This document shows, piece after piece, positions 37,501-45,679 of a stretch of 64,000 bases of DNA; within the stretch, counting starts at the first letter, position 1, and every line of letters begins with the position of its first letter. A model generated the notes under the pieces. That model saw nothing but the letters and a program-made list of their open reading frames with translations, ran no database searches and was not told where the DNA came from. Made by a program: the position numbers and the translations under genes. This DNA comes from Saprospiraceae bacterium (GTDB lineage: Bacteria > Bacteroidota > Bacteroidia > Chitinophagales > Saprospiraceae): contig JADJYH010000020.1 in NCBI GenBank assembly GCA_016719855.1, positions 1-64,000 of the forward strand. The letters run 5' to 3'.

Positions 37501-38475
37501 CGACCCCTTGCTGGCGGAATGGACGCCGGACTGGATGGTGCCCCGCCAACCGCCAGCCTTGTCCATCGAGCCTGAACCCGTTCGCATCATCAGCCCGGGC
37601 CACACCGACAACCGCAGCGGGTTGAACGCCATGCAACAATTGTTGCCAGCCACCGATAGCAAGCGGCATTTCCTCGTGCCACTTCCGCCAGGCCTTCACC
37701 CCGAGTCGCCGGAGCTGTTTGGCTTTTTTACCTACGAATTTCGGATAGGCCACGCCGAGGGATGGAGCACGGCGCAGGGGCGTTTTGGACGTGCGCTGGA
37801 CTGTCAGGGCGTGCAGCACCCACGCCGCAACTGTACTGCAGTCCCGACCGGAACGAGCAACGCCTACGAGTATCTGCGGCCCATTCTGTGGCCGTTTTCG
37901 ATGGAAGGAACGTGACGAGCCATCCTGTGCGCACCCAATTATGGGCCTTGCTGTATGCCCAAGTGCGCATGGCAGACAACAGCGACAACCGCAACGTACT
38001 GCTCAACGACCGCCTGATGCGGCCAGCGCCTGAACGCATTTTTGACGATGCTGGCGCTGTGATTTTTTCCTCCGAAAACAGCGATGCACCCAAGCGTGCG
38101 GTGGCCGAGTGGGACAATGCAGAAGTCAGCACCCTGTTGAAAAATCATGGACTGCCAGCCGACAGCAATTTGAGCGTACTCTGCGTGGAAATGATGCCGA
38201 CTGCCGACCATCTTTTGATGAACGACCACGAGCATGCGAATTTTGCGGTGCTCAACCGTTTCCGGGGCGCAGATGGGCTGCCCTCCACGGCGTCGGGACA
38301 GGCGCTGAATATGCTGAGGAGTGTCTCGTACAATCTCAAGGAATCGGCTGCACAGGCAGGGCAAACCCCCGAAGAACTGTCTGGGAGGCCGCTGTCCGAC
38401 GATTTGGGGCACTACCGGATTTTGCGCACATCCACGCTGGCTTCTGTGCCGGAGGTGTGTTGCGTGGATTGTTGA
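34506..38475 (+). CDS. Giant protein B of unknown family (about 1320 residues)
   Basis: This second unrecognised giant protein follows A and is probably co-transcribed. The frame breaks twice by one missing base: near 34690 (FPSLEE, then VPRLDLQPTALSADLPIAPF) and near 37790 (WSTAQGRFG, then VQGVQHPAPQLYCSPDRN-like continuation). All parts have good codon use, so these are more likely consensus errors than decay. No signal peptide, transmembrane helix or known enzyme motif is visible. Mid-protein segments such as NIPLHYGGNYEFRVRLADITGG resemble beta-sandwich modules. The C-terminal 200 residues (RTQLWALLYAQVRMADNSDN, NVLLNDRLMRPAPERIFDDA, ending RILRTSTLASVPEVCCVDC) look like a separate conserved domain with a cysteine-rich end. 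Function unknown. Confidence 0.75.
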
Positions 38476-38523
38476 AATGGAAACAGTGCAATCTGACCGG
38501 TGCACCATTTTCTAAACATTTCC

Positions 38524-38531
38524 TACCTTTG
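38524..38531 (+). promoter_or_regulatory. -7 box TACCTTTG for the sphingolipid gene
   Basis: This exact TAnnTTTG box lies 121 bases before the ATG at 38652 and upstream of the long leader hairpin. There is no clear -33 TTTG, only a T-rich segment. Confidence 0.5.
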
Positions 38532-38553
38532 CCGCTCATTCATACTCGCTAAG

Positions 38554-38632
38554 AAAGCTGTGCCAATCGGTTCAAAAATCAGGACTTTTACCAAGCCCGT
38601 TTTTTGAGCCGCCCGGCACAGCTTTTTTCATA
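38554..38632 (+). promoter_or_regulatory. Leader stem-loop with U-tract (possible attenuator)
   Basis: AAGCTGTGCC and GGCACAGCTT form the outer stem; inside them CGGTTCAAAAA pairs with TTTTTTGAGCCG (one mismatch), leaving an 18-20 base loop. Six T follow the outer stem. A hairpin plus U-tract between a promoter and the coding start is the layout of an attenuator or of a short terminated leader RNA. No ligand-binding fold of a known riboswitch is recognisable. Confidence 0.6.
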
Positions 38633-38651
38633 AAAAGCAATCTTCGCAAAC

Positions 38652-39905
38652 ATGGATTTATTTCAAAAATTCAGGAATCCCGGCCCGCTCGGCAGGTGGC
38701 GTGACGTGGCCGATGGCTATTTTATGTTTCCACGCCTCGAAGGCGAATTGGGCAACCACATGAAGTTCCAAGGCAAAGACGTCATTTGCTGGAGCATCAA
38801 CAACTACCTCGGCCTGGCCAACCACCCCGAAGTGCGGGAGGCTGACGCCAAGGGCGCTGCCGACTGGGGGCTGGCCTACCCGATGGGCGCCCGCATGATG
38901 AGCGGCAACTCCACCCTCCACGACCAATTGGAGCATGAACTGGCTGACTTCGTGAAAAAGGAATCGGCCATGCTCGTCAACTTCGGCTACCAAGGCGTCA
39001 TCTCCGCCATTGACAGCCTCGTGAATCGCCACGACGTTATCGTGTACGACTCCGAGGCGCATGCCTGCATCGTGGACGGCGTGCGGCTGCACCACGGCAA
39101 GCGTTTTGCCTTCGAGCACAACAACGTGGCCAGCCTCGACAAGAATCTGGCCCGTGCCACCAAGCTCGTGGCCGAGACCGGCGGCGGCATCCTCGTCATC
39201 ACCGAGGGCGTGTTCGGGATGCGGGGCGACCAAGGCAAGCTGCGGGAAATCTGCGCCCTGAAGGACAAGTACGAGTTCCGCCTGATGGTGGACGATGCGC
39301 ACGGCTTCGGAATGCTCGGCCCAACGGGTGCTGGCGCCTGCGAGGAGCAGGGCATCATGGACGATGTGGACGTTTATTTCTCCACCTTCGCCAAGTCAAT
39401 GGCCAGCATCGGGGCGTTTTTCGCTGGCGAAAAATTCATGATTCAGCACCTGCGCTTCACCATGCGCTCGCAGATTTTTGCGAAGAGCATGCCCATGCCG
39501 CTCGTGGTCGGTGCGCTCAAGCGCTTGGAGCTGCTCCGCAACAAGCCGGAGCTGCGCAAGGCGCTTTGGGACAACGTGAACTACCTGCAATCTGAGTTGA
39601 AAAAAGCGGGATTTGAAATCGGCGAGACGAACTCTTGCGTGACGCCCGTTTACATCCAGGGCGACGAAACGGAAGCGATGGTGATGGTGCGGGATTTGCG
39701 GGAAAACTATGGGATATTTTGCTCCATCGTAGTGTACCCCGTCATTCCGAAGGGTATGATCATCCTACGCTTGATACCCACCGCCGTGCATACGAAGGAA
39801 GATATTGACATCACCATAGCCGCCTTCAAGGAGATAAAGAAAAAGCTGAACAGCCAAGCTTATGCCGAAGCTGCGAAGGTGCTGCTGGCCGGGGCTATTG
39901 GGTAA
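38652..39905 (+). CDS. spt: Serine palmitoyltransferase-like alpha-oxoamine synthase
   Basis: This PLP enzyme, predicted cytoplasmic, condenses L-serine with an acyl-CoA in the first step of sphingolipid synthesis, a lipid class typical of Bacteroidota. The 417-residue protein has the family's PLP-binding lysine K249 in STFAKSMASIGAFFAG, the cofactor-stacking His137 in DSEAHACI, the aspartate region MVDDAHGFGMLGPTGAG (residues 212-228) and the N-terminal NNYLGLANHPEV. It may instead be a 2-amino-3-ketobutyrate ligase-type enzyme, but length and context favour SPT. It is preceded by an own promoter and a leader hairpin with U-tract, which suggests attenuation control. An iterated-word hairpin begins right at its stop codon. 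Confidence 0.8.
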   Translation: MDLFQKFRNPGPLGRWRDVADGYFMFPRLEGELGNHMKFQGKDVICWSINNYLGLANHPEVREADAKGAADWGLAYPMGARMMSGNSTLHDQLEHELADFVKKESAMLVNFGYQGVISAIDSLVNRHDVIVYDSEAHACIVDGVRLHHGKRFAFEHNNVASLDKNLARATKLVAETGGGILVITEGVFGMRGDQGKLREICALKDKYEFRLMVDDAHGFGMLGPTGAGACEEQGIMDDVDVYFSTFAKSMASIGAFFAGEKFMIQHLRFTMRSQIFAKSMPMPLVVGALKRLELLRNKPELRKALWDNVNYLQSELKKAGFEIGETNSCVTPVYIQGDETEAMVMVRDLRENYGIFCSIVVYPVIPKGMIILRLIPTAVHTKEDIDITIAAFKEIKKKLNSQAYAEAAKVLLAGAIG

Positions 39906-39976
39906 TTATTGAGGTATTGGGATATTGGGGGATACGTTCAACCCAATATCTCAATAACTCAATAACTCAATACCCA
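39903..39976. repeat. Iterated-word inverted repeat (ATTGAGGTATTGGG)
   Basis: TAATTATTGAGGTATTGGGA then a second TATTGGGGG word is followed by CAACCCAATATCTCAATAAC and repeated AACTCAATA words. Left and right halves pair over about 30 bases. It fills the convergent gap between the spt and DUF5606 genes. The same word type (GGTATTGAGATATTGGGG) is reused at 44037-44101. Confidence 0.8.
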
Positions 39977-40396
39977 CTACTCTTCTTCATCATCCGCTAC
40001 TTCCTCCATTGTCATGTACCCCCGCTCGTGGAGGAACTGAAACCACCGGACAATTTTCTTGATGTCGCTGATGTGTACCCGCTCGCGGTCGTGGTTGGGC
40101 AGCACTGCGGAAAAATAGGCCCGAAGTTCGTCGGGCTTGGCATCAACTTTTACTATCGGCGTGTCGGCCAGTTTGTCGTACATGCTCTGGAAAACAGTGC
40201 GGATTTCCACCGAGTCGTCTTCACCGTCCACAAAGACGGAGATGCTCTCCATCGGTGAAAACTGGTGCTTGCGAAGCGGGGCAAAGCGCACCTTGCCGGA
40301 ATCCAGGTCTTCTACCAACATGCCATTCTTGCGGTTGGCTGCCATTTTTTGCACACCGGGAAAGCCCGTAACTACTACTAAATCTTTGAGTCTCAT
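39977..40396 (-). CDS. DUF5606 family protein
   Basis: This small cytoplasmic protein of 139 residues has the Bacteroidota-restricted DUF5606 signature: MRLKDLVVVTGFPGVQKMAA, NGMLVEDLDSGKVRFAPLRK, FSPMESISVFVDGEDDSV, then KKIVRWFQFLHERGY and an acidic tail (VADDEEE). Function is unknown. An exact -7 box on the minus strand (40511-40518) sits about 115 bases upstream, overlapping the hemJ start region, with an iterated-word hairpin in the leader between them. Confidence 0.8.
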   Translation of the reverse strand: MRLKDLVVVTGFPGVQKMAANRKNGMLVEDLDSGKVRFAPLRKHQFSPMESISVFVDGEDDSVEIRTVFQSMYDKLADTPIVKVDAKPDELRAYFSAVLPNHDRERVHISDIKKIVRWFQFLHERGYMTMEEVADDEEE

Positions 40397-40503
40397 GTTA
40401 GAAGGATTGAAGGATTGAAGGCCTCAAGGATTGAAGACTAAAGATGGGAAGCAGCCTCCTCCTCTTCAATCCTCCAATCCTTCAATCCTCCAATCCTTTA
40501 AAA
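40397..40503. repeat. Iterated-word inverted repeat (GGATTGAAGGATTGAAGG)
   Basis: GAAGGATTGAAGGATTGAAGG and related words on the left are followed by TTCAATCCTCCAATCCTTC words on the right; the halves pair with a central interruption. It separates divergent genes, so it lies in the 5' leader of the DUF5606 transcript. The same word occurs at 62748-62770. Confidence 0.75.
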
Positions 40504-40510
40504 ATGGGCG

Positions 40511-40518
40511 CAAAGGTA
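40511..40518 (-). promoter_or_regulatory. -7 box TACCTTTG on the minus strand (DUF5606)
   Basis: This exact TAnnTTTG box reads on the minus strand. It faces the DUF5606 gene across the word-repeat hairpin. It also overlaps the region just before the chosen hemJ start at 40540, which is one reason for not using the longer hemJ start at 40504. Confidence 0.45.
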
Positions 40519-40539
40519 ACAAAAACAGAACACAGTAAA

Positions 40540-41079
40540 ATGCTATTGCCACTCTTCAAGTCGCTGCACATCGTTGGATTCGTCGCATGGTTTGCGGGGC
40601 TTTTTTACCTCGTGCGCATCTTCGTCTATCACGTGGAGGCACTGGCCAAGCCGCAGCCCGAGCGCGACGTGCTTGCCCGGCAGTTCAACATCATGGAGTG
40701 GCGGGTTTACCGCATCATCCTTGGGCCTGCGGTGGTGCTTACTTGGGCCTGCGGCACGGCGATGCTGTTCATTTACGGCACAGACTGGTTCCAAGAGAAC
40801 TGGTGGATGTCCATAAAGCTCGTGCTGTTGGTGTTGCTAACAGGCTATCACCACAGTTGCAAGGGCATCATCCGCAAGCTGGAGCGGGGCGAAGTGCCGT
40901 TCACTTCGTTCCAATTTCGACTACTCAACGAGGTGCCGACGCTACTGCTCGTACCCATCGTGCTGCTGGCCGTTTACCGAAACGACTTCAACGTCTGGTA
41001 CACGCTGGCCGGAATCCTCGGCTTCGGCGGGCTACTTTTTGCTGGCGCAAAACTGTACAAACGGTCGAGGGAAAAATGA
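40540..41079 (+). CDS. hemJ: HemJ protoporphyrinogen IX oxidase
   Basis: This integral-membrane enzyme performs the oxygen-independent oxidation of protoporphyrinogen in heme synthesis. The protein of about 179 residues has four predicted transmembrane helices and the family's N-terminal string FKSLHIVGFVAWFAGLFYL with the conserved His, then VRIFVYHVEAL, FNIMEWRVYRIILGPAVV, WWMSIKLVLLVLLTGYHHSC and LLNEVPTLLLVPIVLLAVYR. This pattern defines the HemJ/UPF0093 family. The ATG at 40540 (MLLPLFKSLH) is preferred over 40504. Confidence 0.88.
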   Translation: MLLPLFKSLHIVGFVAWFAGLFYLVRIFVYHVEALAKPQPERDVLARQFNIMEWRVYRIILGPAVVLTWACGTAMLFIYGTDWFQENWWMSIKLVLLVLLTGYHHSCKGIIRKLERGEVPFTSFQFRLLNEVPTLLLVPIVLLAVYRNDFNVWYTLAGILGFGGLLFAGAKLYKRSREK

Positions 41080-41089
41080 TATCCCCAGG

Positions 41090-41150
41090 TAGCCGGGTGG
41101 TCAAAATTGTTTGGATTGTTAAAATTGCTTGATTGTTTGGTGGTTTTGGG
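41090..41150. repeat. Short iterated word (AATTGTTTGGATTGTT)
   Basis: AAAATTGTTTGGATTGTTAA is followed by a partial second copy (ATTGCTTGATTGTTTGG). It has no inverted partner, lies between hemJ and the TlpA-like gene and may be a truncated member of the gene-border word family. Confidence 0.45.
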
Positions 41151-41195
41151 TACAACTTTGCGCGCATCAATTTTTCATTTTCAACAATTAAACCC

Positions 41196-41801
41196 ATGCA
41201 CAAGCTTTTCTTAGCCGCCCTCTTCGCAGGTTCATTTTTCTTGGCCTGCGGCCAACAAACAGATCTGCCACCCATTGCACCACAGCAGGCCCAACAGCCG
41301 CAGCCTCCAGCACAGCAGGCCAACTACTACGTGGACACCGCCCGCCCGTCCAACCAAATTCAGGCAACCTACCCCTACAACATTTCGCTCCGCAATGCGG
41401 CTGGCGACACCCTCAACTCGGCCACTACCTTTGAAAAAAACGGCAAGCCCACCGTGCTCATGTTCTGGCTCACCACCTGCGGCCCCTGCCGCATGGAACT
41501 GAACGCCATCACCGAAAAATTCGACGGCTGGAAGCAACAGGCCGACTTCAACTTCTACGCCATCAGCACGGATTTTCCGAAGAACTACCCGCAGTTCGTC
41601 AGCCGGGTGGACGAAGGCAACTGGCCCTTCCCCGCTTTCCACGACCTGAACCGGGAATTCCGCCTCGTGATGCCCGGCGAGCTTAACGGCCTACCCCAGG
41701 TGTTCGTATTGGACAAAAACGGCAACATCGCCTACCATACCCGCAAGTACGTGCCTGGGGACGAGGACAAGCTGTTTGAGGAGGTGAGGAAGTTGAATTA
41801 A
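41196..41801 (+). CDS. TlpA-like thioredoxin-fold lipoprotein
   Basis: This protein of 201 residues has a lipoprotein signal (MHKLFLAALFAGSFFLACGQ, lipobox LAC) and a thioredoxin fold with the active-site CGPC in FWLTTCGPCRMELNAI. It continues with NFYAISTDFPKNYPQFV and VFVDKNG-like strand VFVLDKNGNIAYHTRKYV. Such TlpA/ResA-type proteins reduce or oxidise disulphides in the periplasm, for example in cytochrome c maturation. A proline/glutamine-rich stretch (PQQAQQPQPPAQQA) separates membrane anchor and domain. Its stop overlaps the stop of comEC on the other strand by two bases. Confidence 0.85.
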   Translation: MHKLFLAALFAGSFFLACGQQTDLPPIAPQQAQQPQPPAQQANYYVDTARPSNQIQATYPYNISLRNAAGDTLNSATTFEKNGKPTVLMFWLTTCGPCRMELNAITEKFDGWKQQADFNFYAISTDFPKNYPQFVSRVDEGNWPFPAFHDLNREFRLVMPGELNGLPQVFVLDKNGNIAYHTRKYVPGDEDKLFEEVRKLN

Positions 41802-43909
41802 TCCTTCAAATCCACCGTCAAAGCCCCCTCCAAATTCACATCATAATAATCCAACCCTAGTGAATCACACCCCATTTTCCATTCCTCCACCCGCCATTTC
41901 TTGTTGCTGGCGTCGAAAATGAGTAATTGAAAATCAAAGACTTGCAGGAGTTCTTCGAGTTTCACTTTTGGTGTATTTCGAAGCAGCAAGTAGTCCACCT
42001 TCACCTTCTCCTCGCCGTCGTAGGCCACCGGGCCGTTCACCACCATCAGGCGTTTGTCGTAAAATTGCACCAGCCCGTTTTTGTAAAAAAAATGCTCGCC
42101 AACGACGGCGGTCGAGTCGCCGAGGTGCAGCGTTTCCACCGCATTGATACCGTTGGCAAAGCGGTTGCCCTCGGTGGCGTATTTCATCGGCTTCGCCTCC
42201 AAGGCCGTGTCAATGAGCGACCAGGCTTTTTCACCATCAAAAAAATCGAGGGCAGAGTGCTTGTAAACGCTGTAAACGGTAAACTGGCGGTTCTTTTGGT
42301 GATGGAATTCGGAGAAAGCAAAACTCACCCCGACCACCAGCAGCAAAGCCAAGGAGGCCAGCACCCAGCGAAACTTGCGGGAACTGATGGCCGCCATAAC
42401 GCTGCCGAGTCCGAGGTAGAGCAGCAGCGCCGAGATGCCCCCAATCCAAATGCCGTTGAGCAGGGCGGCGGGCAGGTGTTGGATGAGCATCACGGTCTGG
42501 TTGCCGAGCCAGAGCATGGCCCAAAGCAGCCATCCGACCACGCCAGCACCGGCGGCCCAGAGCGGGTCGAGTACCAAAAGCAGCAGTCCCCCTGCAAGCT
42601 CGGCTGCCGAAAGTGGCACCAGCACCAGGCTCGACAGCCAAAAATAGGTGGGGAACTGGTGAAAATACAGCAGCGTGAACGGCAGCGTCATCAGTTGCGC
42701 CGCCAACGACACCGAGTTGAGTTCCCAGAGGTAATTGCCCACCCGGTTCTCGATGACCCACAGTCCGGCTATCTTCGGCTGGAAATAAACGATGCCCAAA
42801 ATGGCGAGGTACGATAGCTGAAAGCTGACGCTCAGGAGCCAGTACGGGTCGTAGAGCAGTAGGCAGAAAGCACTGGCAGTCAGCGTGTTGTAGAAATTCT
42901 TGTTGCGCCCAAGCCCATCGCCGATGATCACAAAGCTGAACATCACGGTGGAGCGCATGACCGACGGCGAGGCCCCGGTCACGAGTGCAAACGACCAAAT
43001 CAACACCAACAAAATCACGGCCTTGAGCAACCGCCAGGAGCCGTGCTTCCATTTTACCCGCTTAAAAAAGAAGTTGAGGATGAGGAAAAGTATGCCGACG
43101 TGCATGCCCGAAACTGCCAGTATGTGCATGGCACCAGTTTGCGAGTAAGCCGTGAGCACCTCTTCCGGCACCTCGCTGCGGTAGCCGAAGATGAGCGCTG
43201 CACCTACGGCAAACTCGTTTTCCGTTTTCAAGTGCTTGCGCAAGGTTTCCGTGAACTGGTTTTGCAGCGAAATAGCCGTGCCATAAGGCGAAAACCAATC
43301 CCGTTTTTTCACCAATCCCCAGCTTCCATTTTTTACAAAAGCCTGATAATGAATGTTTTGAAAGTGCAGGTAGCGCCCGTAGTCGAAAGCATGTGGATTG
43401 TCCGGCGGCTCCACGGTGCTGGCTTTGCCGCTGATGACGAGCTGGTCGCCGTACGCCAATGACTCGGCGGCACTGTCGCGCTGGAGGTAGAGCAGCAGGC
43501 TGCCAGTGGCGGGTTCAAGGCTGTCGGTGGTTGGGCCAGTGGCACTGATGCCCAGCTCGATTTTGACCCAGTTTTCCTTTCGGACGGGCGCATCGGCCAC
43601 CTCGCCGACCAGCACCATGCCATCGTCTGGCGGTTCAACTTTGCTGAAATGGCTTGCGTGGTTCAGCTCGTTGTGTTGCCAAGTGACGCCGTAGCCCAGC
43701 ACAAGCAGGGCGGTGCTGAGCAGCAAGCCGGGGAGCCAACGATAGCGGTACAGTCCACGCAGTTTTTGGGACAAAAGCTGTAACACGACCAGCGCCACAA
43801 ATACCAGCGGCAAGCCGGGGATGGGCAGATTGAATTGAATGGCCAGCAGGATGCCTACCAAAAACGGCAAGAGTAGGCGCACGAAGGGGATTTCACGCCA
43901 GTTGAGCAT
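41798..43909 (-). CDS. comEC: ComEC/Rec2-type DNA uptake channel, without beta-lactamase domain
   Basis: This polytopic membrane protein of 703 residues belongs to the family that carries transforming DNA across the inner membrane. The N-terminal DUF4131-type region is followed by an OB-fold part (VLVGEVADAPVRKENWVKIE), then the competence domain with the diagnostic TGAMHILAVSGMHVGILFLI and LVTGASPSVMRSTVMFSFVI, and many hydrophobic helices. The C-terminal 150 residues are soluble but carry no HxHxDH metal-binding motif, so a functional metallo-beta-lactamase domain is absent, as seen in other Bacteroidota. No other competence gene lies in the window besides cinA, which does not prove transformability. 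Confidence 0.88.
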   Translation of the reverse strand: MLNWREIPFVRLLLPFLVGILLAIQFNLPIPGLPLVFVALVVLQLLSQKLRGLYRYRWLPGLLLSTALLVLGYGVTWQHNELNHASHFSKVEPPDDGMVLVGEVADAPVRKENWVKIELGISATGPTTDSLEPATGSLLLYLQRDSAAESLAYGDQLVISGKASTVEPPDNPHAFDYGRYLHFQNIHYQAFVKNGSWGLVKKRDWFSPYGTAISLQNQFTETLRKHLKTENEFAVGAALIFGYRSEVPEEVLTAYSQTGAMHILAVSGMHVGILFLILNFFFKRVKWKHGSWRLLKAVILLVLIWSFALVTGASPSVMRSTVMFSFVIIGDGLGRNKNFYNTLTASAFCLLLYDPYWLLSVSFQLSYLAILGIVYFQPKIAGLWVIENRVGNYLWELNSVSLAAQLMTLPFTLLYFHQFPTYFWLSSLVLVPLSAAELAGGLLLLVLDPLWAAGAGVVGWLLWAMLWLGNQTVMLIQHLPAALLNGIWIGGISALLLYLGLGSVMAAISSRKFRWVLASLALLLVVGVSFAFSEFHHQKNRQFTVYSVYKHSALDFFDGEKAWSLIDTALEAKPMKYATEGNRFANGINAVETLHLGDSTAVVGEHFFYKNGLVQFYDKRLMVVNGPVAYDGEEKVKVDYLLLRNTPKVKLEELLQVFDFQLLIFDASNKKWRVEEWKMGCDSLGLDYYDVNLEGALTVDLKD

Positions 43910-44036
43910 GGTTCAGGGTTTTTTTAGTTTGTAAAAACGGGTAAGCGTGGGTAAGCTAGGAAGGGCTTTTTATACTCGCAAATATTTAGTTTTCGTATAA
44001 AAAACGGGCGGAAGTTGAGGGGGAGTTTTGCTAGCA
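43910..44036. other. Spacer upstream of comEC
   Basis: This 127-base AT-rich spacer contains a TATTTG element at about 43982 on the minus strand but no perfect -7 box. No gene. Confidence 0.4.
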
Positions 44037-44101
44037 AAATATTGGGGTATTGAGATATTGGGGTATTGGGTGGGCAATATCTCAATACCTCAATATCTGC
44101 T
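44037..44101. repeat. Iterated-word inverted repeat (ATATTGGGGTATTGAG)
   Basis: AATATTGGGGTATTGAGATA, TTGGGGTATTGGG then GGCAATATCTCAATACCTCA and ATATCTGC. The halves pair over about 27 bases around a GTGGGC core. It lies directly after the yqeY-like stop codon. The same word type is used at 39903-39976. Confidence 0.8.
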
Positions 44102-44548
44102 TTAGGAAAGCAGTTTGCGCACCAGTGTTGACACCAGTTTGCCGTCGGCACGGCCAGCCAGTTCCTTGGTGGCAGTACCCATGACCTTGCCCATGTCCTG
44201 TGGCCCGGTGGCGCCCACGCTGGCGACGATGTTTTTCAGGATGGCCTCCAACTCGGCTTCGGCAAGCTGCTTGGGCAAGTACCGCTCTATGACGGCGATT
44301 TCTTCCCGCTCCACCACGGCGAGGTCTTCTCGGTTTTGCGCCTCGTAGATTTCGAGGGAGTCCTTGCGGGTCTTGACGAGTTTTTGCAGGAGCTTAATTT
44401 CCCGTTCACCCTCCACGGTCAGGCCACTGCCGTCGGTGTTGGCCAGCAGAATAGCGGCTTTGATGGCCCGGATGCCCCGCTTGGCGGCTTCGTCCTTGTT
44501 GCGCATGGCTTCTTTGAGGTCTTCCATGATGCGTTGTTCCAGCGTCAT
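44102..44548 (-). CDS. GatB/YqeY-domain protein
   Basis: This small helical protein of 148 residues has the YqeY pattern, which resembles the C-terminal domain of the GatB subunit of tRNA amidotransferase: MTLEQRIMEDLKEAMRNKD, RGIRAIKAAILLANTDG, IERYLPKQLAEAELEAILKN, VGATGPQDMGKVMG and the GRADGKLVSTLVRKLL end. Its role is probably tRNA-related but unproven. The ATG at 44548 gives the family start. An exact -7 box on the minus strand (44619-44626) lies 70 bases upstream. Confidence 0.88.
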   Translation of the reverse strand: MTLEQRIMEDLKEAMRNKDEAAKRGIRAIKAAILLANTDGSGLTVEGEREIKLLQKLVKTRKDSLEIYEAQNREDLAVVEREEIAVIERYLPKQLAEAELEAILKNIVASVGATGPQDMGKVMGTATKELAGRADGKLVSTLVRKLLS

Positions 44549-44618
44549 AATTTCAAAAGATTTTGGTGAAAAATTCGATTGCCGCAATGTGGCTTGTAAA
44601 TTCGCCTTGCTAACGCCG

Positions 44619-44626
44619 CAAACTTA
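44619..44626 (-). promoter_or_regulatory. -7 box TAAGTTTG for the yqeY-like gene
   Basis: This exact TAnnTTTG box on the minus strand lies in the divergent spacer between the yqeY-like gene and lpxD. A CAAG-like -33 partner lies only 16-17 bases away, so the call is tentative. Confidence 0.45.
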
Positions 44627-44740
44627 TTGAAAGTTTCCGAGCCAAGGCGGTTGCGCCGCATTTGCGAAGCGAAGCCAAAGTCAGCGCTATTTTGCCAACA
44701 GCACACTTTACTTTGCCCTTTATCCTTTTTACTTGAAAAA

Positions 44741-45679
44741 ATGAAATTTCCCAAGCCCATCCCCGTCCTCGAAATTGCCCGCAAAACGGGGGCCACGCTC
44801 CTTGGCGACGAGTCGCTGCTGGCCACCGGCATCAACGAAATCCATAAAGTGGAGCCGGGGGACATCACTTTCGTGGACAACCGGAAGTACTTTCGAAAGT
44901 CACTTGAATCGGCGGCGAGCATCATTCTCCTGAACGAAAAAACCGATTGCCCGCCGGGCAAGGCGCTGCTGCTCTGCGACAAACCCTTCGAAGCTTACAA
45001 CTCGCTGGTGAGGGAGCATCGGCCGTTCCGGCCACTCAATGAAAGCATCAGTGAGAGCGCCAACATCCACCCGTCGAGCGTGGTGGAACCGGGGGCGGTC
45101 ATCGGGCACCAAGTGGTCATTGGGCGCAACTGCTACATCCAAGCCAACGCATATATCGGCGACCATACGCACATTGGCAATTACGTAATCATTCAGGCCG
45201 GAGCCATCATCGGCACAGATGCTTTTTATTTTCAAAAAAACGAGGGCGGCTTCAAAAAATGGCGCTCCGGTGGGCGGGTGGTCATCGAAGACCATGTGGA
45301 CATCGGGGCGGGCTGCACCATCAACAAGGGCGTATCGGGTGACACGGTCATCGGTGAAGGCTCGAAGCTGGACTGCCAAGTGCATGTGGGGCACGGGGCC
45401 GTCATCGGCAAAAACTGCCTACTGGCCGGGCAGGTGGGCGTGGGCGGAAAGGCTATTTTGGAAGACAATGTGGTGCTGTACGGGCAAGTTGGCGTGGCAG
45501 CCCGGGTACGCATCGGCAAAGGGGCGGTGGTGAGCGCCAAAAGCGGCGTGTCCAAGGACCTGGAGGGTGGCAAGGCGTACTTCGGCATTCCAGCGGAGGA
45601 AATCAGGGTGCGGCAACGGGAATTGGCGGCTTTGCGTCAATTGCCCGATTTTTTGAAAAAAATGGAAGAACCCAAGTGA
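44741..45679 (+). CDS. lpxD: UDP-3-O-acylglucosamine N-acyltransferase (LpxD family)
   Basis: This lipid A biosynthesis enzyme transfers an acyl chain from acyl-ACP to UDP-3-O-acyl-glucosamine. The 312-residue protein has an N-terminal uridine-binding domain (EPGDITFVDNRKYF, IILLNEKTDCPPG) and a left-handed beta-helix of hexapeptide repeats (VIGHQVVIGRNCYIQANAYI, IGNYVIIQAGAIIGTD), with the catalytic His in HVGHGAVIGKN (about residue 218). No other Lpx gene is near; a stand-alone LpxD of this type is often a second paralogue in Bacteroidota, so it may act on a different acyl chain. The ATG at 44741 is chosen because upstream sequence is non-coding. Confidence 0.87.
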   Translation: MKFPKPIPVLEIARKTGATLLGDESLLATGINEIHKVEPGDITFVDNRKYFRKSLESAASIILLNEKTDCPPGKALLLCDKPFEAYNSLVREHRPFRPLNESISESANIHPSSVVEPGAVIGHQVVIGRNCYIQANAYIGDHTHIGNYVIIQAGAIIGTDAFYFQKNEGGFKKWRSGGRVVIEDHVDIGAGCTINKGVSGDTVIGEGSKLDCQVHVGHGAVIGKNCLLAGQVGVGGKAILEDNVVLYGQVGVAARVRIGKGAVVSAKSGVSKDLEGGKAYFGIPAEEIRVRQRELAALRQLPDFLKKMEEPK

